Positions 7,778-16,100 of a DNA stretch of 64,000 bases are shown piece by piece; position 1 is the stretch's first letter; each line of letters opens with the position of its first letter. A program made the position numbers and the translations under genes. Source of the DNA: UQRS01 sp050946935 (GTDB lineage: Bacteria > Bacillota > Clostridia > Oscillospirales > Acutalibacteraceae); contig JBMNVR010000001.1 in NCBI GenBank assembly GCA_050946935.1, forward strand, positions 1 through 64,000. Reading direction: 5' to 3'. The notes under the pieces were generated by a model. That model was not told the origin of the DNA. It did no database searches and saw nothing but the letters and a program-made list of their open reading frames with translations.

Positions 7778-7796
7778 AATAGAAATACACGGCTGA
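7668..7796 (+). pseudogene. 3' remnant of a barstar-family immunity gene
   Basis: Read from 7668, the frame gives AELQPSLQTMNGILQELKEH then AKYDELIEIEIHG and stop. This lines up with the end of the intact barstar-like protein upstream (EELKPSVKMIYEILKEFQEH, AKYGDQVEIKIHS). The N-terminal two thirds, including the YGEN-WD motif, are missing; an in-frame TAA precedes at 7665. It marks a deletion joining a toxin linker to the tail of its immunity gene. Confidence 0.75.
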
Positions 7797-7972
7797 AACA
7801 GGCCGTTTTTCCGTCCTGCGAGGCCCGCTCTAAAGCGGATCCCTGCTTTTTTTCATCCCAAACACAGACTATATCGGGTTCCCGGCCGCCATTCTTTTGT
7901 TCAAACGCATAAATTCCCCTCCCGGGAAAAAACTATATACAGCCTTAACACGCATCTCAGGAGGGAGAAAAC

Positions 7973-8755
7973 ATGCCAACCGACTCGCAAAGCATCACCG
8001 GACGCATCCATTCGGTCGAGACCTTCGGCGCGCTGGACGGGCCGGGGCTGCGATATATCCTATTTTTGCAGGGCTGCCCCATGCGGTGCGTCTACTGCCA
8101 CAATCCCGATGCCCTCGATTTCTTCGGCGGGGAGGAAAAAACCGTCGCCGCCGTCATGGCGGATATTTTAAAATACAGATCGTTTTTAAAGCAGGGAGGC
8201 GTGACCCTCTCGGGCGGAGAGCCGCTGGCCCAGCCCGAGTTCTGCACCGCTTTGATCGCCGCCGGACGGGCCGAGGGGCTGCACATGGCGGTCGACACCT
8301 CGGGCGGGGTGGCGCTGAAGCTTTGCCGCCCGGCGGTCGAGGCGGCCGACCTTCTGCTCCTCGATATCAAGGCGGCGGAAGAGGCCCTTTGCAGGGCTGT
8401 TTCGGGCGCGGGGCTCACGCACCCGCTGGCCATCCTCAATGTGCGGGAGGCGCTTAAAAAGCCGGTCTGGATCCGGCATGTGGTCGTGCCGGGGCTGACC
8501 CTATCCGACCGGGCGCTGACCGCGCTTGGGAAACTGGTCGGACGGTACGCCTGCGTGGAGAAGGCCGAACTGCTCCCCTTCCACAAGCTGGGGGAGTATA
8601 AATGGGAGGCACTTGGGCTGGACTACACCCTCCGTGATACGCCGCCCCCGACCGAGGCCGAAATGGCCCACGCGCGCGCGGTGTTTGAGGCGGCGTACCG
8701 GGACGTCCGGAAGACACAGCTACCCTCTTACAAACACACAAAAGCCGGAGGTTAA
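7973..8755 (+). CDS. pflA: pyruvate formate-lyase activating enzyme
   Basis: A 260-residue radical SAM enzyme, start ATG 7973 behind GGAGGGAG. GCPMRCVYCHNPD holds the CxxxCxxC cluster ligands (here CPMRCVYC), preceded by the PFL-activase signature FGALDGPGLRYILFLQGC, and followed by GGVTLSGGEPLAQPEF for SAM binding. It generates the glycyl radical in pyruvate formate-lyase, allowing anaerobic conversion of pyruvate and CoA to formate and acetyl-CoA. The stop codon lies in the loop of a terminator hairpin. No pflB is adjacent; other glycyl-radical activases are possible, but length and motifs fit PflA best. Confidence 0.88.
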   Translation: MPTDSQSITGRIHSVETFGALDGPGLRYILFLQGCPMRCVYCHNPDALDFFGGEEKTVAAVMADILKYRSFLKQGGVTLSGGEPLAQPEFCTALIAAGRAEGLHMAVDTSGGVALKLCRPAVEAADLLLLDIKAAEEALCRAVSGAGLTHPLAILNVREALKKPVWIRHVVVPGLTLSDRALTALGKLVGRYACVEKAELLPFHKLGEYKWEALGLDYTLRDTPPPTEAEMAHARAVFEAAYRDVRKTQLPSYKHTKAGG

Positions 8756-8770
8756 CTCCGGCTTTTGTTT
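8740..8770 (+). terminator. terminator of pflA
   Basis: AAAAGCCGGAG / CTCCGGCTTTTG with the pflA stop codon inside the short loop. Confidence 0.88.
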
Positions 8771-8805
8771 TGTACAAGCCCTTTGCTGCGCGCCGCACGG
8801 CGGGG

Positions 8806-10512
8806 CTACGCCTTCTTAAAGGAATCCTTGAGCGCCACCGTCCGATTAAAGACCGGGCACTCCGCCGACGAATCGCGGTCACAGCAGAAATAGCCCTGCC
8901 GCATGAATTGCCAGGTCTGTCCCGGCCGGCTGGCCGCCACCGCCGGCTCAAATTTACAGCCGCGCAGGGTCACCAGGGATTCGGGGTTCAGGTTATCGGC
9001 AAAGGAGGACACCCCCTCCTCATCTGAGGGGTTTTCCACTAAAAACAGCCGGTCATACAACCGAACCTCCCCGTCGACTGCATCGGCCGCGTTGACCCAG
9101 TGGAGGGTGCCCTTGACCTTCCGGCCGTCGGGCGCCTCGCCGCCGAAGCTCTCGGCATCATAAGTGCAGTGGACAGCCGTGATATTGCCGGCCACGTCGG
9201 TCTCGTGCGAGGCGTACCGGACGAGATAGGCGCCCTTGAGCCGCACCTCCCGATCGGGGGAGAGGCGAAAATACTTCTTCACCGGCTCGAGCATAAAATC
9301 GTCCGACTCAATGTACACCTCCCGCGAGAAGGTGACCCGGCGCTTGCCAAGCTCCGGCCGGGCGGGGTTGATATCGACCTCCACCTCCTCGGTTTTACCC
9401 TCGGGATAGTTGTCGATCACCAGCCGCAGCGGGCGGAGAACCGCCATTGCCCGCTCGGCGTTCTGGTTGAGATCATCCCGCACGCAGGACTCCAACAGGG
9501 CATAGTCGATCACGCTGTAGGCCTTGGCCACGCCGATCTTCTCACAAAAAGCGCGGATGGCCGCGGCCGGATAGCCCCGCCGCCGCATCCCGCAGAGAGT
9601 AGCCATCCGCGGGTCGTCCCAGCCGTTCACCAGACCCTCAGTGACCAGCTTGAGGCATTTGCGCTTGCTGGTCAGGGTGTAGCCGACATTCATCCGGGCA
9701 AATTCAATCTGGCGGGAGGGATTGGGCAGCTCCAGCTTCTCCAAAAACCAGTTGTAGAGCGGGCGATGGTTTTCAAACTCCAGCGAACAGAGGGAGTGGG
9801 TAACCCCCTCCCTGGTGTCGGAGAGGGGATGGGCGAAGTCGTACATCGGGTACACGCACCACTTGTCCCCGGTGCGGTGATGGGTCGCCTTCATGATCCG
9901 GTAGATGACTGGGTCGCGCATATTCAGATTGGGGGAGGCCATGTCGATCCTGGCCCGCAACGCCTTCTCCCCGTTTTCGAACTCACCGGCCGTCATCCGG
10001 CGGAAAAGGTCGAGATTCTCCTCCACACTGCGGTCGCGGCAGGGACTTTCCCGCCCCGGCTCAGTCAACGTGCCGCGGTAGGCGCGCATCTCCTCCGGCG
10101 AGAGGTCATCAACGTACGCCAGCCCTTTTTCAATCAGACGGACGGCGCACTCGTGGATAAAATCGAAATAGTCCGAGGCGAAATACACGTGATCCCAGTG
10201 AAAACCGAGCCACTGGATATCCTCCTCAATGGCGTCGATGTACTCGACATCCTCCTTCACCGGGTTGGTGTCGTCAAAACGCAGGTTGCAGGTCCCGCCG
10301 TATTTTTCGGCCGTGCCGAAGTCGATGCAGATCGCCTTGGCGTGCCCGATGTGGAGATATCCGTTCGGCTCGGGCGGAAAGCGGGTCTGCACCCGGGTAT
10401 ACGCCCCTTCGGCCAGATCCTCGTCGATCAGCTCATGGATAAAGTTGGAGGGGGCAGCCGGCTCGGCCGGTTCCTCCATCGGGGCTTTTTTCATCTCTTC
10501 CATATTCCTCAT
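8806..10512 (-). CDS. glnS: glutamine--tRNA ligase
   Basis: Class I aminoacyl-tRNA synthetase of ~568 residues. It shows PPEPNGYLHIGHAK (HIGH motif), RFDDTNP, the GlnRS-type core (CVYPMYDFAHPLSDTREGVTHSLCS), a KMSKS-equivalent LTSKRK, and C-terminal anticodon-binding beta barrels (KGTLHWV, LYDRLF). It charges tRNA-Gln directly. The start was set at ATG 10512 behind AAAAGGAAGGA; ATG 10503 is equally possible, and the upstream extension to 10629 has no ribosome site. A Glu/Ala/Pro-rich N-terminus of ~20 residues precedes the catalytic core. Many Firmicutes lack GlnRS and amidate Glu-tRNA-Gln instead, so its presence beside gltX is notable. Confidence 0.93.
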   Translation of the reverse strand: MRNMEEMKKAPMEEPAEPAAPSNFIHELIDEDLAEGAYTRVQTRFPPEPNGYLHIGHAKAICIDFGTAEKYGGTCNLRFDDTNPVKEDVEYIDAIEEDIQWLGFHWDHVYFASDYFDFIHECAVRLIEKGLAYVDDLSPEEMRAYRGTLTEPGRESPCRDRSVEENLDLFRRMTAGEFENGEKALRARIDMASPNLNMRDPVIYRIMKATHHRTGDKWCVYPMYDFAHPLSDTREGVTHSLCSLEFENHRPLYNWFLEKLELPNPSRQIEFARMNVGYTLTSKRKCLKLVTEGLVNGWDDPRMATLCGMRRRGYPAAAIRAFCEKIGVAKAYSVIDYALLESCVRDDLNQNAERAMAVLRPLRLVIDNYPEGKTEEVEVDINPARPELGKRRVTFSREVYIESDDFMLEPVKKYFRLSPDREVRLKGAYLVRYASHETDVAGNITAVHCTYDAESFGGEAPDGRKVKGTLHWVNAADAVDGEVRLYDRLFLVENPSDEEGVSSFADNLNPESLVTLRGCKFEPAVAASRPGQTWQFMRQGYFCCDRDSSAECPVFNRTVALKDSFKKA

Positions 10513-10677
10513 TCCTTCCTTTTCCGCCGGAGCACCGGCTGACGGAGGTACGCCCTCCGCGGGGGCAAAAACATATGCGACTGAGATTCTTCCAGATTCT
10601 GCGGTTATAAAAAATAGCCGCTCAATCAAATTTGAATGAGAAAAATCTCGGCGACGGGTATTTTTTATAGTCCTGTA

Positions 10678-10711
10678 CCCCGGTTGTCATGCTTTCGCAT
10701 GACAACCGGGG
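10678..10711. terminator. perfect 15-bp hairpin between gltX and glnS
   Basis: CCCCGGTTGTCATGC-TTTC-GCATGACAACCGGGG. No T-run on either side, so it may be a transcript-stabilising or processing hairpin rather than a full terminator. Confidence 0.5.
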
Positions 10712-10730
10712 GATGGCATTGAAATCGGGC

Positions 10731-10751
10731 TTTTATTGCAAAGCAATAAAA
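10731..10751 (-). terminator. short hairpin after gltX
   Basis: TTTTATTGC / GCAATAAAA lies 5 bases beyond the gltX stop; together with the hairpin at 10678 it may end the transcript. Confidence 0.4.
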
Positions 10752-10755
10752 ACCA

Positions 10756-12417
10756 TTACGCCCGCTTCCAGACGGCGACGGCTGCCTGCATCCGGCGGAC
10801 AGCCTCCTCCCGCCCGAGCAGAGCCATGATCGAGCAGAGATCGGGAGTATTGCGCCGCCCAGTCACTGCAATGCGGATGACCGTACTGGCGTCGCCCGGG
10901 CCGCCCTTATAGGCGGTCGGGTTCTGCTTATACGCCTTGGTATCGTCGGCAAAACCGACGCCGGGACAGATACGCTTGACTCCATCGAACCAGGCGGTGC
11001 GGTCGAGCGCCGGATCATAGCCGGGGGCGTAAGCCTCCAGAACGGCGGCCGCATCGGCCGGGGAGATGTTTTCCGGCAGGTCGTAACAGGGGGTGAAGGT
11101 CTCTGCAAAAAAATAGGCCGTATAATCGGGCGCCTCGTCCCATTTGGCCAGGTCCTTGCGTGGCTTCACCCCGCCCCGGTCAATAGAAAATATACTTTTT
11201 GTATACTCTCTGTCCCTGTCCAGCAAATTATAATACGGATGGTTGTATTCCTTGGCCCAGGCGAGCACCGCGTCGCATACCTCCCCGGCTGAGAGGCGGG
11301 CAATGACCCCTTTGCTGACATCAAGCAGCTTGTTCCAATCGTACAAAGCGCCCGAGACGCTCATTTTCTTCAAGTTAAACTTAAACCGTTCATACGGCTC
11401 AGCCGGATTAGCCCGCCGCCAATCCTCAAAATCAGAGGCGGCGATGGTCATCAGATACTCCATCACGCTGACGGCCGGGAACCCCTGCTCCAAAAAGAAG
11501 CGGACGGCCGCCTCGGGATCTTTGCGCTTGGAGATTTTCCGTTTGGCGCCGTTTTCCTCCTTCATAATCGGGGCGACATGGACATATTTCGGCGGCTTGA
11601 AGCCGAGCAGCCGAAAAAGCTGCAAATGCTTGGGGGTAGAGGAGATCCACTCATCCCCCCGGATAACGTGGGTCGTATGCATCAGGTGGTCGTCAACCGC
11701 ATGGGCGAAATGATAGGTCGGAATACCGTCCGATTTAAGCAGAACAAAATCCTCGTCATTCTCAGGCATTTCGATCCGTCCCTTAATGCCGTCGTCGAAG
11801 ACAACCTTGTTCTCTTCCTTCCCCGGCGAACGGAGGCGCACGACAAAGGGGAGCCCGGCCGCCAACTTTTCCTCGATTTCGGCCAAAGAGAGACCGCGGC
11901 AACGGGCGTATGCCCCATGGTAGCCGGTACGGATCTTCTCTTTCTCCTGCTGTTCGCGGACGGCGGCCAGTTCCTCCGCCGTGCAGAAGCAGGGATAGGC
12001 CAATCCCTGCCGGACCAGCTCCTTAACATAACAGCGGTAGATGGCCGCCCGCTTGCTCTGCTGATAGGGGCCGTAGGCTCCGACCTCCTCCGCGGCGGAG
12101 ACAAAACCCTCGTCGATTTCGATGCCGAAGCCGCGCAGGCCGCCGATGATGTCGGCTACGCCGCCTTCGACCTCCCGCTTTTTGTCTGTGTCCTCGATTC
12201 GACTGAAAAAGACCCCCCCGGTTGAGGAGGCAACCAGCCGGTTGACCATTGCGACAAACAGCGTCCCGATATGCAGATAGCCGGTCGGGCTGGGCGCGAT
12301 GCGGGTAACCCGCGCCCCTTCAGGCAGGTCGCGGGGAGGATACATGGCCTCATACTCGGCCGGGGTTCTGTCCACATCGGGCAGGATCAGATCGGCCAAT
12401 TTTTCCAGTTCGGTCAC
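10756..12417 (-). CDS. gltX: glutamate--tRNA ligase
   Basis: Class I synthetase of 553 residues. RIAPSPTGYLHIGTLF is the HIGH-region motif, KRKISKRKDPEA the KMSKS equivalent, and CFCTAEE followed by YARC are the zinc-site cysteines. It charges tRNA-Glu. It starts with GTG at 12417; the first four bases (GTGA) contain the stop of the phosphohexomutase gene, so translation is coupled. About 35 residues precede the usual N-terminus of GluRS, and the protein is ~60 residues longer than the common ~485-residue form, resembling a clostridial variant. Whether it also misacylates tRNA-Gln cannot be told; glnS is present downstream. Confidence 0.93.
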   Translation of the reverse strand: MTELEKLADLILPDVDRTPAEYEAMYPPRDLPEGARVTRIAPSPTGYLHIGTLFVAMVNRLVASSTGGVFFSRIEDTDKKREVEGGVADIIGGLRGFGIEIDEGFVSAAEEVGAYGPYQQSKRAAIYRCYVKELVRQGLAYPCFCTAEELAAVREQQEKEKIRTGYHGAYARCRGLSLAEIEEKLAAGLPFVVRLRSPGKEENKVVFDDGIKGRIEMPENDEDFVLLKSDGIPTYHFAHAVDDHLMHTTHVIRGDEWISSTPKHLQLFRLLGFKPPKYVHVAPIMKEENGAKRKISKRKDPEAAVRFFLEQGFPAVSVMEYLMTIAASDFEDWRRANPAEPYERFKFNLKKMSVSGALYDWNKLLDVSKGVIARLSAGEVCDAVLAWAKEYNHPYYNLLDRDREYTKSIFSIDRGGVKPRKDLAKWDEAPDYTAYFFAETFTPCYDLPENISPADAAAVLEAYAPGYDPALDRTAWFDGVKRICPGVGFADDTKAYKQNPTAYKGGPGDASTVIRIAVTGRRNTPDLCSIMALLGREEAVRRMQAAVAVWKRA

Positions 12418-13949
12418 AGGGCGGCGCCTCCTTTTTCAGCAAGAAAGGTATGTAAAGGGGTGATGTCCAACCGGTCGAAACCGGCGAAAAAATCCAGGAG
12501 AGCGGCGGCGGTTTTCCTTACCCCGCCGGGCAGGTTGCTTTCAAGATTCATCGGCAGGATGGGATCATGGACGCTCATGCGGAGGAGGAACCAGCCATCC
12601 CCCCCGTCGACCGAGACGCGAAGACCCTCCCGGTTGTCGCCGGCAATCGTCCATCCCGCCTGCCGGCGGCAATATGCCTCCAGCTCCTTTAGCACGCGCT
12701 CGCCGTAGGCGCAGAAATCCGGCGCCAGAATGGAAAAGCGCAGCTCGGCCTCCTCCGCCGGTTTGGAGAGGCCGCCGATCAGGTCGTCGAGGGTCTTCCC
12801 CTCCGTCCGCAACGCGGCCAGCTTGATAATGATTTTGGTAATCAGATAGGCCCCGTCGTCGAGGAAATAATTCTCCCGCAGGGCGGCATGGCCGGAGGTC
12901 TCGATCGCCAGGGGGCAGTTGACGCCCTGCTTGTTCAGACGGACGGCCTCGTTAATCACGTTCTTATATCCGCGCTTAAAACGGTGGTGGACGCCGCCCA
13001 GGGTCTGTTCGATAAACGTCTTCAGCCCATCGGAGGTCACCGAATCGGTCACGATGGTGCCACCCGGGTTCCCCTCCAGCGCGATCGAGGCGGCCAACGC
13101 GATCAGGACGTTGCGGTTGATCTCCTCCCCCGACGCGTCGACACAGCCGGCCCGGTCAACGTCGGTATCAAAAATGATGCCGAGGTCGGCGTGGTTGTCC
13201 ACCGCAGCTTTCCGGATACTCTCCATCGCGGCGGGATTTTCCGGGTTGGGGATATGATTCGGGAACATGCCGTCCGGCTCTAAAAACTGGCTGCCAGAAA
13301 GGTCAGCGCCCAGCCTTTCCAGCACGTCGGAGGCATAAAAGCCGCCCGCGCCGTTGCCGGCATCGACGACAAAGTGAAAGCCGGCAAGCGGGGCATCCTC
13401 CTCCGTTTTGCCGAGGGCCCTGCAGATCATCTGCCGCAGCAGCTCAGCATAGCGGGGCATATAGTCAAACTCAATCACCCGGCCACCAAGGGCGGTCTGT
13501 ACCTCTCCCTTTGCGGCAAGGTCGAGAATTTCGGTAATTTCCTCCCCCTCCAGCCCGCCGCCAGGGGTGAAAAATTTCAGCCCATTGCGGTCGAAGGGAT
13601 GATGGCTGGCCGTAATCTGCACTGCCGCGTCAGCGCCGCCGTCGACCGTAATCATAAACATGGCGGGGGTAGAGGACAGCCCGCAGTCAAAAACCGTAAA
13701 GCCCATATCGGTCAGTGCCTCCTCCACCGCGCGGCTGATCCGCCCGGCCGACACGCGGGAATCATGACCGACCGCGATCTTTAAAGCGCCGGGGGTTTTT
13801 CCATTCCGACCGCACAGCCAGCGGCCGAAGCCGGCAGCCATGGCCTTGACCGTCTCATCAGTCAAGGTAACCGGCGAGCCGGGCGTCTCCACCGCAACGC
13901 CGCGGATGTCGGTTCCGCTCTTAAAGCTTTTGTAATTCACGTTTGACAT
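12414..13949 (-). CDS. alpha-D-phosphohexomutase (phosphoglucomutase/phosphomannomutase)
   Basis: A 511-residue protein with start ATG 13949 behind GAGGAGAAGG. The four family signatures are present: ITASHHPFDRNGLKFF with the phosphoserine (TASHHP where TASHNP is usual), DTDVDRAG for metal binding, a sugar-binding segment (here ETSGHAALRENYFLDDGAY) and a C-terminal phosphate-binding region (DNREGLRVS). It interconverts hexose 1- and 6-phosphates feeding cell-envelope or storage polysaccharides. It overlaps gltX by four bases; that pairing appears to be operon economy, not a pathway link. Substrate preference cannot be read from the sequence. Confidence 0.88.
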   Translation of the reverse strand: MSNVNYKSFKSGTDIRGVAVETPGSPVTLTDETVKAMAAGFGRWLCGRNGKTPGALKIAVGHDSRVSAGRISRAVEEALTDMGFTVFDCGLSSTPAMFMITVDGGADAAVQITASHHPFDRNGLKFFTPGGGLEGEEITEILDLAAKGEVQTALGGRVIEFDYMPRYAELLRQMICRALGKTEEDAPLAGFHFVVDAGNGAGGFYASDVLERLGADLSGSQFLEPDGMFPNHIPNPENPAAMESIRKAAVDNHADLGIIFDTDVDRAGCVDASGEEINRNVLIALAASIALEGNPGGTIVTDSVTSDGLKTFIEQTLGGVHHRFKRGYKNVINEAVRLNKQGVNCPLAIETSGHAALRENYFLDDGAYLITKIIIKLAALRTEGKTLDDLIGGLSKPAEEAELRFSILAPDFCAYGERVLKELEAYCRRQAGWTIAGDNREGLRVSVDGGDGWFLLRMSVHDPILPMNLESNLPGGVRKTAAALLDFFAGFDRLDITPLHTFLAEKGGAAL

Positions 13950-14317
13950 AAACCTTCTCCTCATATTTACTGCCCTTTGCTTTGGCGCCCGCCTCGTAAA
14001 AAACGACCGTATAGAAAAAAAGCGGGAAACCTGCGCCCTCTTTATTCCCTGCCGCTGCGGGGGCGGGCAAAAAAGGAGGGAGGCAGATCCGATTGTTTCG
14101 GTACACCTGTGGTATAATGTTATATTATAGCATAGCCGCTTCGGGAATTCCATATATATTCTGCATAATTTTGGCTCGAATATGTCCCGGACCGATTGCC
14201 GAAAGGAAAACTTTGTGTTAAACTATAAATAACCCATTCCGCAGAAGGGCAAAGAAAGCCGGCAAACCGCCGGTATCCCCGCCCTACGGCGTTTTGAAAG
14301 AAAGGATGATCCAGTTT
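13950..14317. other. divergent control region between the phosphohexomutase gene and leuB
   Basis: Holds TATAAT-like boxes on both strands around 14111-14135 (plus strand TGGTATAAT, minus strand GCTATAAT) and a better plus-strand promoter at 14196. A GC-rich hairpin (GCCGGC / GCCGGT) lies near 14256-14274 just before the leuB ribosome site. No T-box or leader peptide rich in Leu was recognised. Confidence 0.4.
14196..14224 (+). promoter_or_regulatory. candidate leuB promoter
   Basis: TTGCCG, 17-base spacer, TAAACT. Each box matches sigma-A consensus at 4 of 6 positions. Confidence 0.35.
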
Positions 14318-15391
14318 ATGCAAAGCTACAAAGTAACCCTCCTCAAAGGGGACGGCATCGGGCCGGAAATCGTGGACGAGGCGGTCAAGGTTCTGGCCGC
14401 CGTGGGGGAGAAGTACGGTTTCTCAATCGAATATACCGAGGCGCTGCTGGGCGGCGCCGCCATCGACGCCACCGGCGTCCCCCTGCCGGAGGAGACGATC
14501 GCGGCCTGCAAAAAGAGCAACGCGGTATTTTTAGGCGCGGTCGGCGGATACAAGTGGGACACCCTTCCCGGGCACCTGCGGCCGGAGGCCGGCCTGCTCG
14601 GCATCCGGGCGGCACTCGGCCTCTACGCCAACCTGCGGCCGGCCACCATCTTCCCGGCGCTGAAAAACGCCTCTCCCCTGAAGAGCGAAATCATCGGCGA
14701 CGCCCTCGACATTCTGGTCGTGCGGGAGCTGACCGGCGGCATCTATTTCGGCGAGCGCGGCCGCAAAACGGTCGACGGCCAGCCGGCCGCCTTCGACACC
14801 GAGCAGTACACGGTGCCCGAAATCCGCCGCATTGCCAAAACCGCCTTTGAGGTTGCGATGAAGCGGAACAAAAAGGTCACCTCGGTCGACAAGGCCAACG
14901 TGCTGGAATCCTCCCGCCTGTGGAGGGAGACCGTGCTGGAGGTTGCCAAGGCGTATCCGGAGGTTGAACTGAATCATCTTTATGTCGACAACGCCGCCAT
15001 GCAACTTGTCCGCAACCCCGGGCAGTTTGACGTGATCGTGACCTCCAACATTTTCGGCGATATTCTGTCGGATGAGGCGTCGATGATCTCCGGCTCGATC
15101 GGGATGCTGGCCTCGGCCAGCCTGGGCGAGGGGAGTTTCGGCCTGTATGAGCCGATTCACGGCTCGGCGCCCGACATCGCCGGCACCGGAAGTGCCAATC
15201 CGCTGGCCACTATCCTTTCGGCCGGAATGATGCTGCGCTACTCCTTCGGGGAGAATGCGGCGGCCGACGCCATCACCGCGGCGGTCGAGTCGGTGCTGGA
15301 CACCGCCCGCACAGCCGATATTTACGAGCCGGGCTTTCAAAAGGTCACCTGCGGCGAGATGGGCGACCTCGTCGTCGCGGCGCTGAAGTAG
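14318..15391 (+). CDS. leuB: 3-isopropylmalate dehydrogenase
   Basis: A 357-residue protein that oxidatively decarboxylates 3-isopropylmalate in leucine synthesis. It has the N-terminal GDGIGPEIVDEA, the LeuB-specific loop VRELTGGIYFGERG, the catalytic K/Y region (TSVDKANVLESSRLW), DNAAMQLV, SNIFGDILSDEAS and the NAD-binding GLYEPIHGSAPDIAGTG. The start is placed at ATG 14318, with AAAGGA ~12 bases upstream; ATG 14306 has no ribosome site. No leuA, leuC or leuD is adjacent, so the pathway genes are split. A bidirectional terminator follows. Confidence 0.93.
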   Translation: MQSYKVTLLKGDGIGPEIVDEAVKVLAAVGEKYGFSIEYTEALLGGAAIDATGVPLPEETIAACKKSNAVFLGAVGGYKWDTLPGHLRPEAGLLGIRAALGLYANLRPATIFPALKNASPLKSEIIGDALDILVVRELTGGIYFGERGRKTVDGQPAAFDTEQYTVPEIRRIAKTAFEVAMKRNKKVTSVDKANVLESSRLWRETVLEVAKAYPEVELNHLYVDNAAMQLVRNPGQFDVIVTSNIFGDILSDEASMISGSIGMLASASLGEGSFGLYEPIHGSAPDIAGTGSANPLATILSAGMMLRYSFGENAAADAITAAVESVLDTARTADIYEPGFQKVTCGEMGDLVVAALK

Positions 15392-15418
15392 ATCTTTACC
15401 CGGGTGAATAACGATGAG

Positions 15419-15462
15419 AAAAAACCGATCCACGGCAAATCAGTGCCGTGGATCGGTTTTTT
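15419..15462. terminator. bidirectional terminator between leuB and the acetyltransferase
   Basis: AAAACCGATCCACGGCA / TGCCGTGGATCGGTTTTTT; A-run and T-run on opposite sides allow use from both strands. Confidence 0.9.
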
Positions 15463-15512
15463 ACAACGGGATCACGTCGCCTTTCGTCACCGCCGAAGAG
15501 CCGGGCCGCCGC

Positions 15513-15998
15513 CTACAGCGTATGGTAGAAAAGGCTGATGTCCTCATACCCGCCGTCTTTCCTGTGAAATCCGCCCGGGATCACGCCCAGCGGCATAAAT
15601 CCCAGCTTCTCATACAACCGAATGGCGCCGCGATTGGAATTAACTACCGCATTGAACTGGAGAATGCGAAAGCCCTGCTCCCGGCCGGCCGTCAAGCTGT
15701 GACGCACCAGCGCCTCCCCCACATGACGGCCGCGCGCGGCCGCGGCAACGGCGTAGCTTGCGTTGGCGATATGTCCGCACCGTCCGACATTGTTTGGATG
15801 GAGGATGTAGAGACCGCACACCTTCCCCTCCCGTTCGGCGACGGCGCAAAGGGTCTGCTGCGCGAAAAACGTGGCCGCCTCCGGCCCGCTCAGCGGGTCG
15901 GTCTGCGGAAAATAGGCACCGTCCTCCACCACGGCGTTCCAGATGCGCCGCATGGCGGGGAGGTCGGCCTCCTCATATTTTCGAATCTGTACCTCCAT
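15513..15998 (-). CDS. GNAT-family N-acetyltransferase
   Basis: A 161-residue cytoplasmic acetyltransferase, start ATG 15998 with AAGGAGAAG upstream. The acetyl-CoA pyrophosphate loop is RGRHVGEALVRHS, preceded by an ASYAV strand, and the C-terminal NSNRGAIRLYEKLGF is the usual motif B. The acceptor substrate is unknown. It is a single-gene unit bounded by terminators on both sides. Confidence 0.85.
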   Translation of the reverse strand: MEVQIRKYEEADLPAMRRIWNAVVEDGAYFPQTDPLSGPEAATFFAQQTLCAVAEREGKVCGLYILHPNNVGRCGHIANASYAVAAAARGRHVGEALVRHSLTAGREQGFRILQFNAVVNSNRGAIRLYEKLGFMPLGVIPGGFHRKDGGYEDISLFYHTL

Positions 15999-16016
15999 AC
16001 ATCTCTTCTCCTTCGC

Positions 16017-16059
16017 AAAAGGAGAATCCGGCAAGGGTTTCCCTCAGGCCGGATTCTCC
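16017..16059 (-). terminator. terminator of metG
   Basis: GGAGAATCCGGC / GCCGGATTCTCC with TTTT on the minus-strand side, ~42 bases after the metG stop. Confidence 0.8.
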
Positions 16060-16100
16060 CTACTGTATTTATTCGAACACAAAAATTTCCATTTTGTATA

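Noticed and set aside
7917..7930. CCTCCCGGGAAAA upstream of pflA, resembling the Bacillus Noc site ATTTCCCGGGAAAT
   Set aside because: Only a partial match, and the site preference of this Noc is unknown; similar CCCGGG palindromes occur by chance in GC-rich DNA.
9100..10542. Plus-strand open frame of 480 codons opposite glnS
   Set aside because: Antisense shadow of a conserved synthetase.
14225..14317. Possible T-box or leucine attenuator before leuB
   Set aside because: No T-box sequence, no Leu-rich leader peptide and only one short GC hairpin without a T-run.
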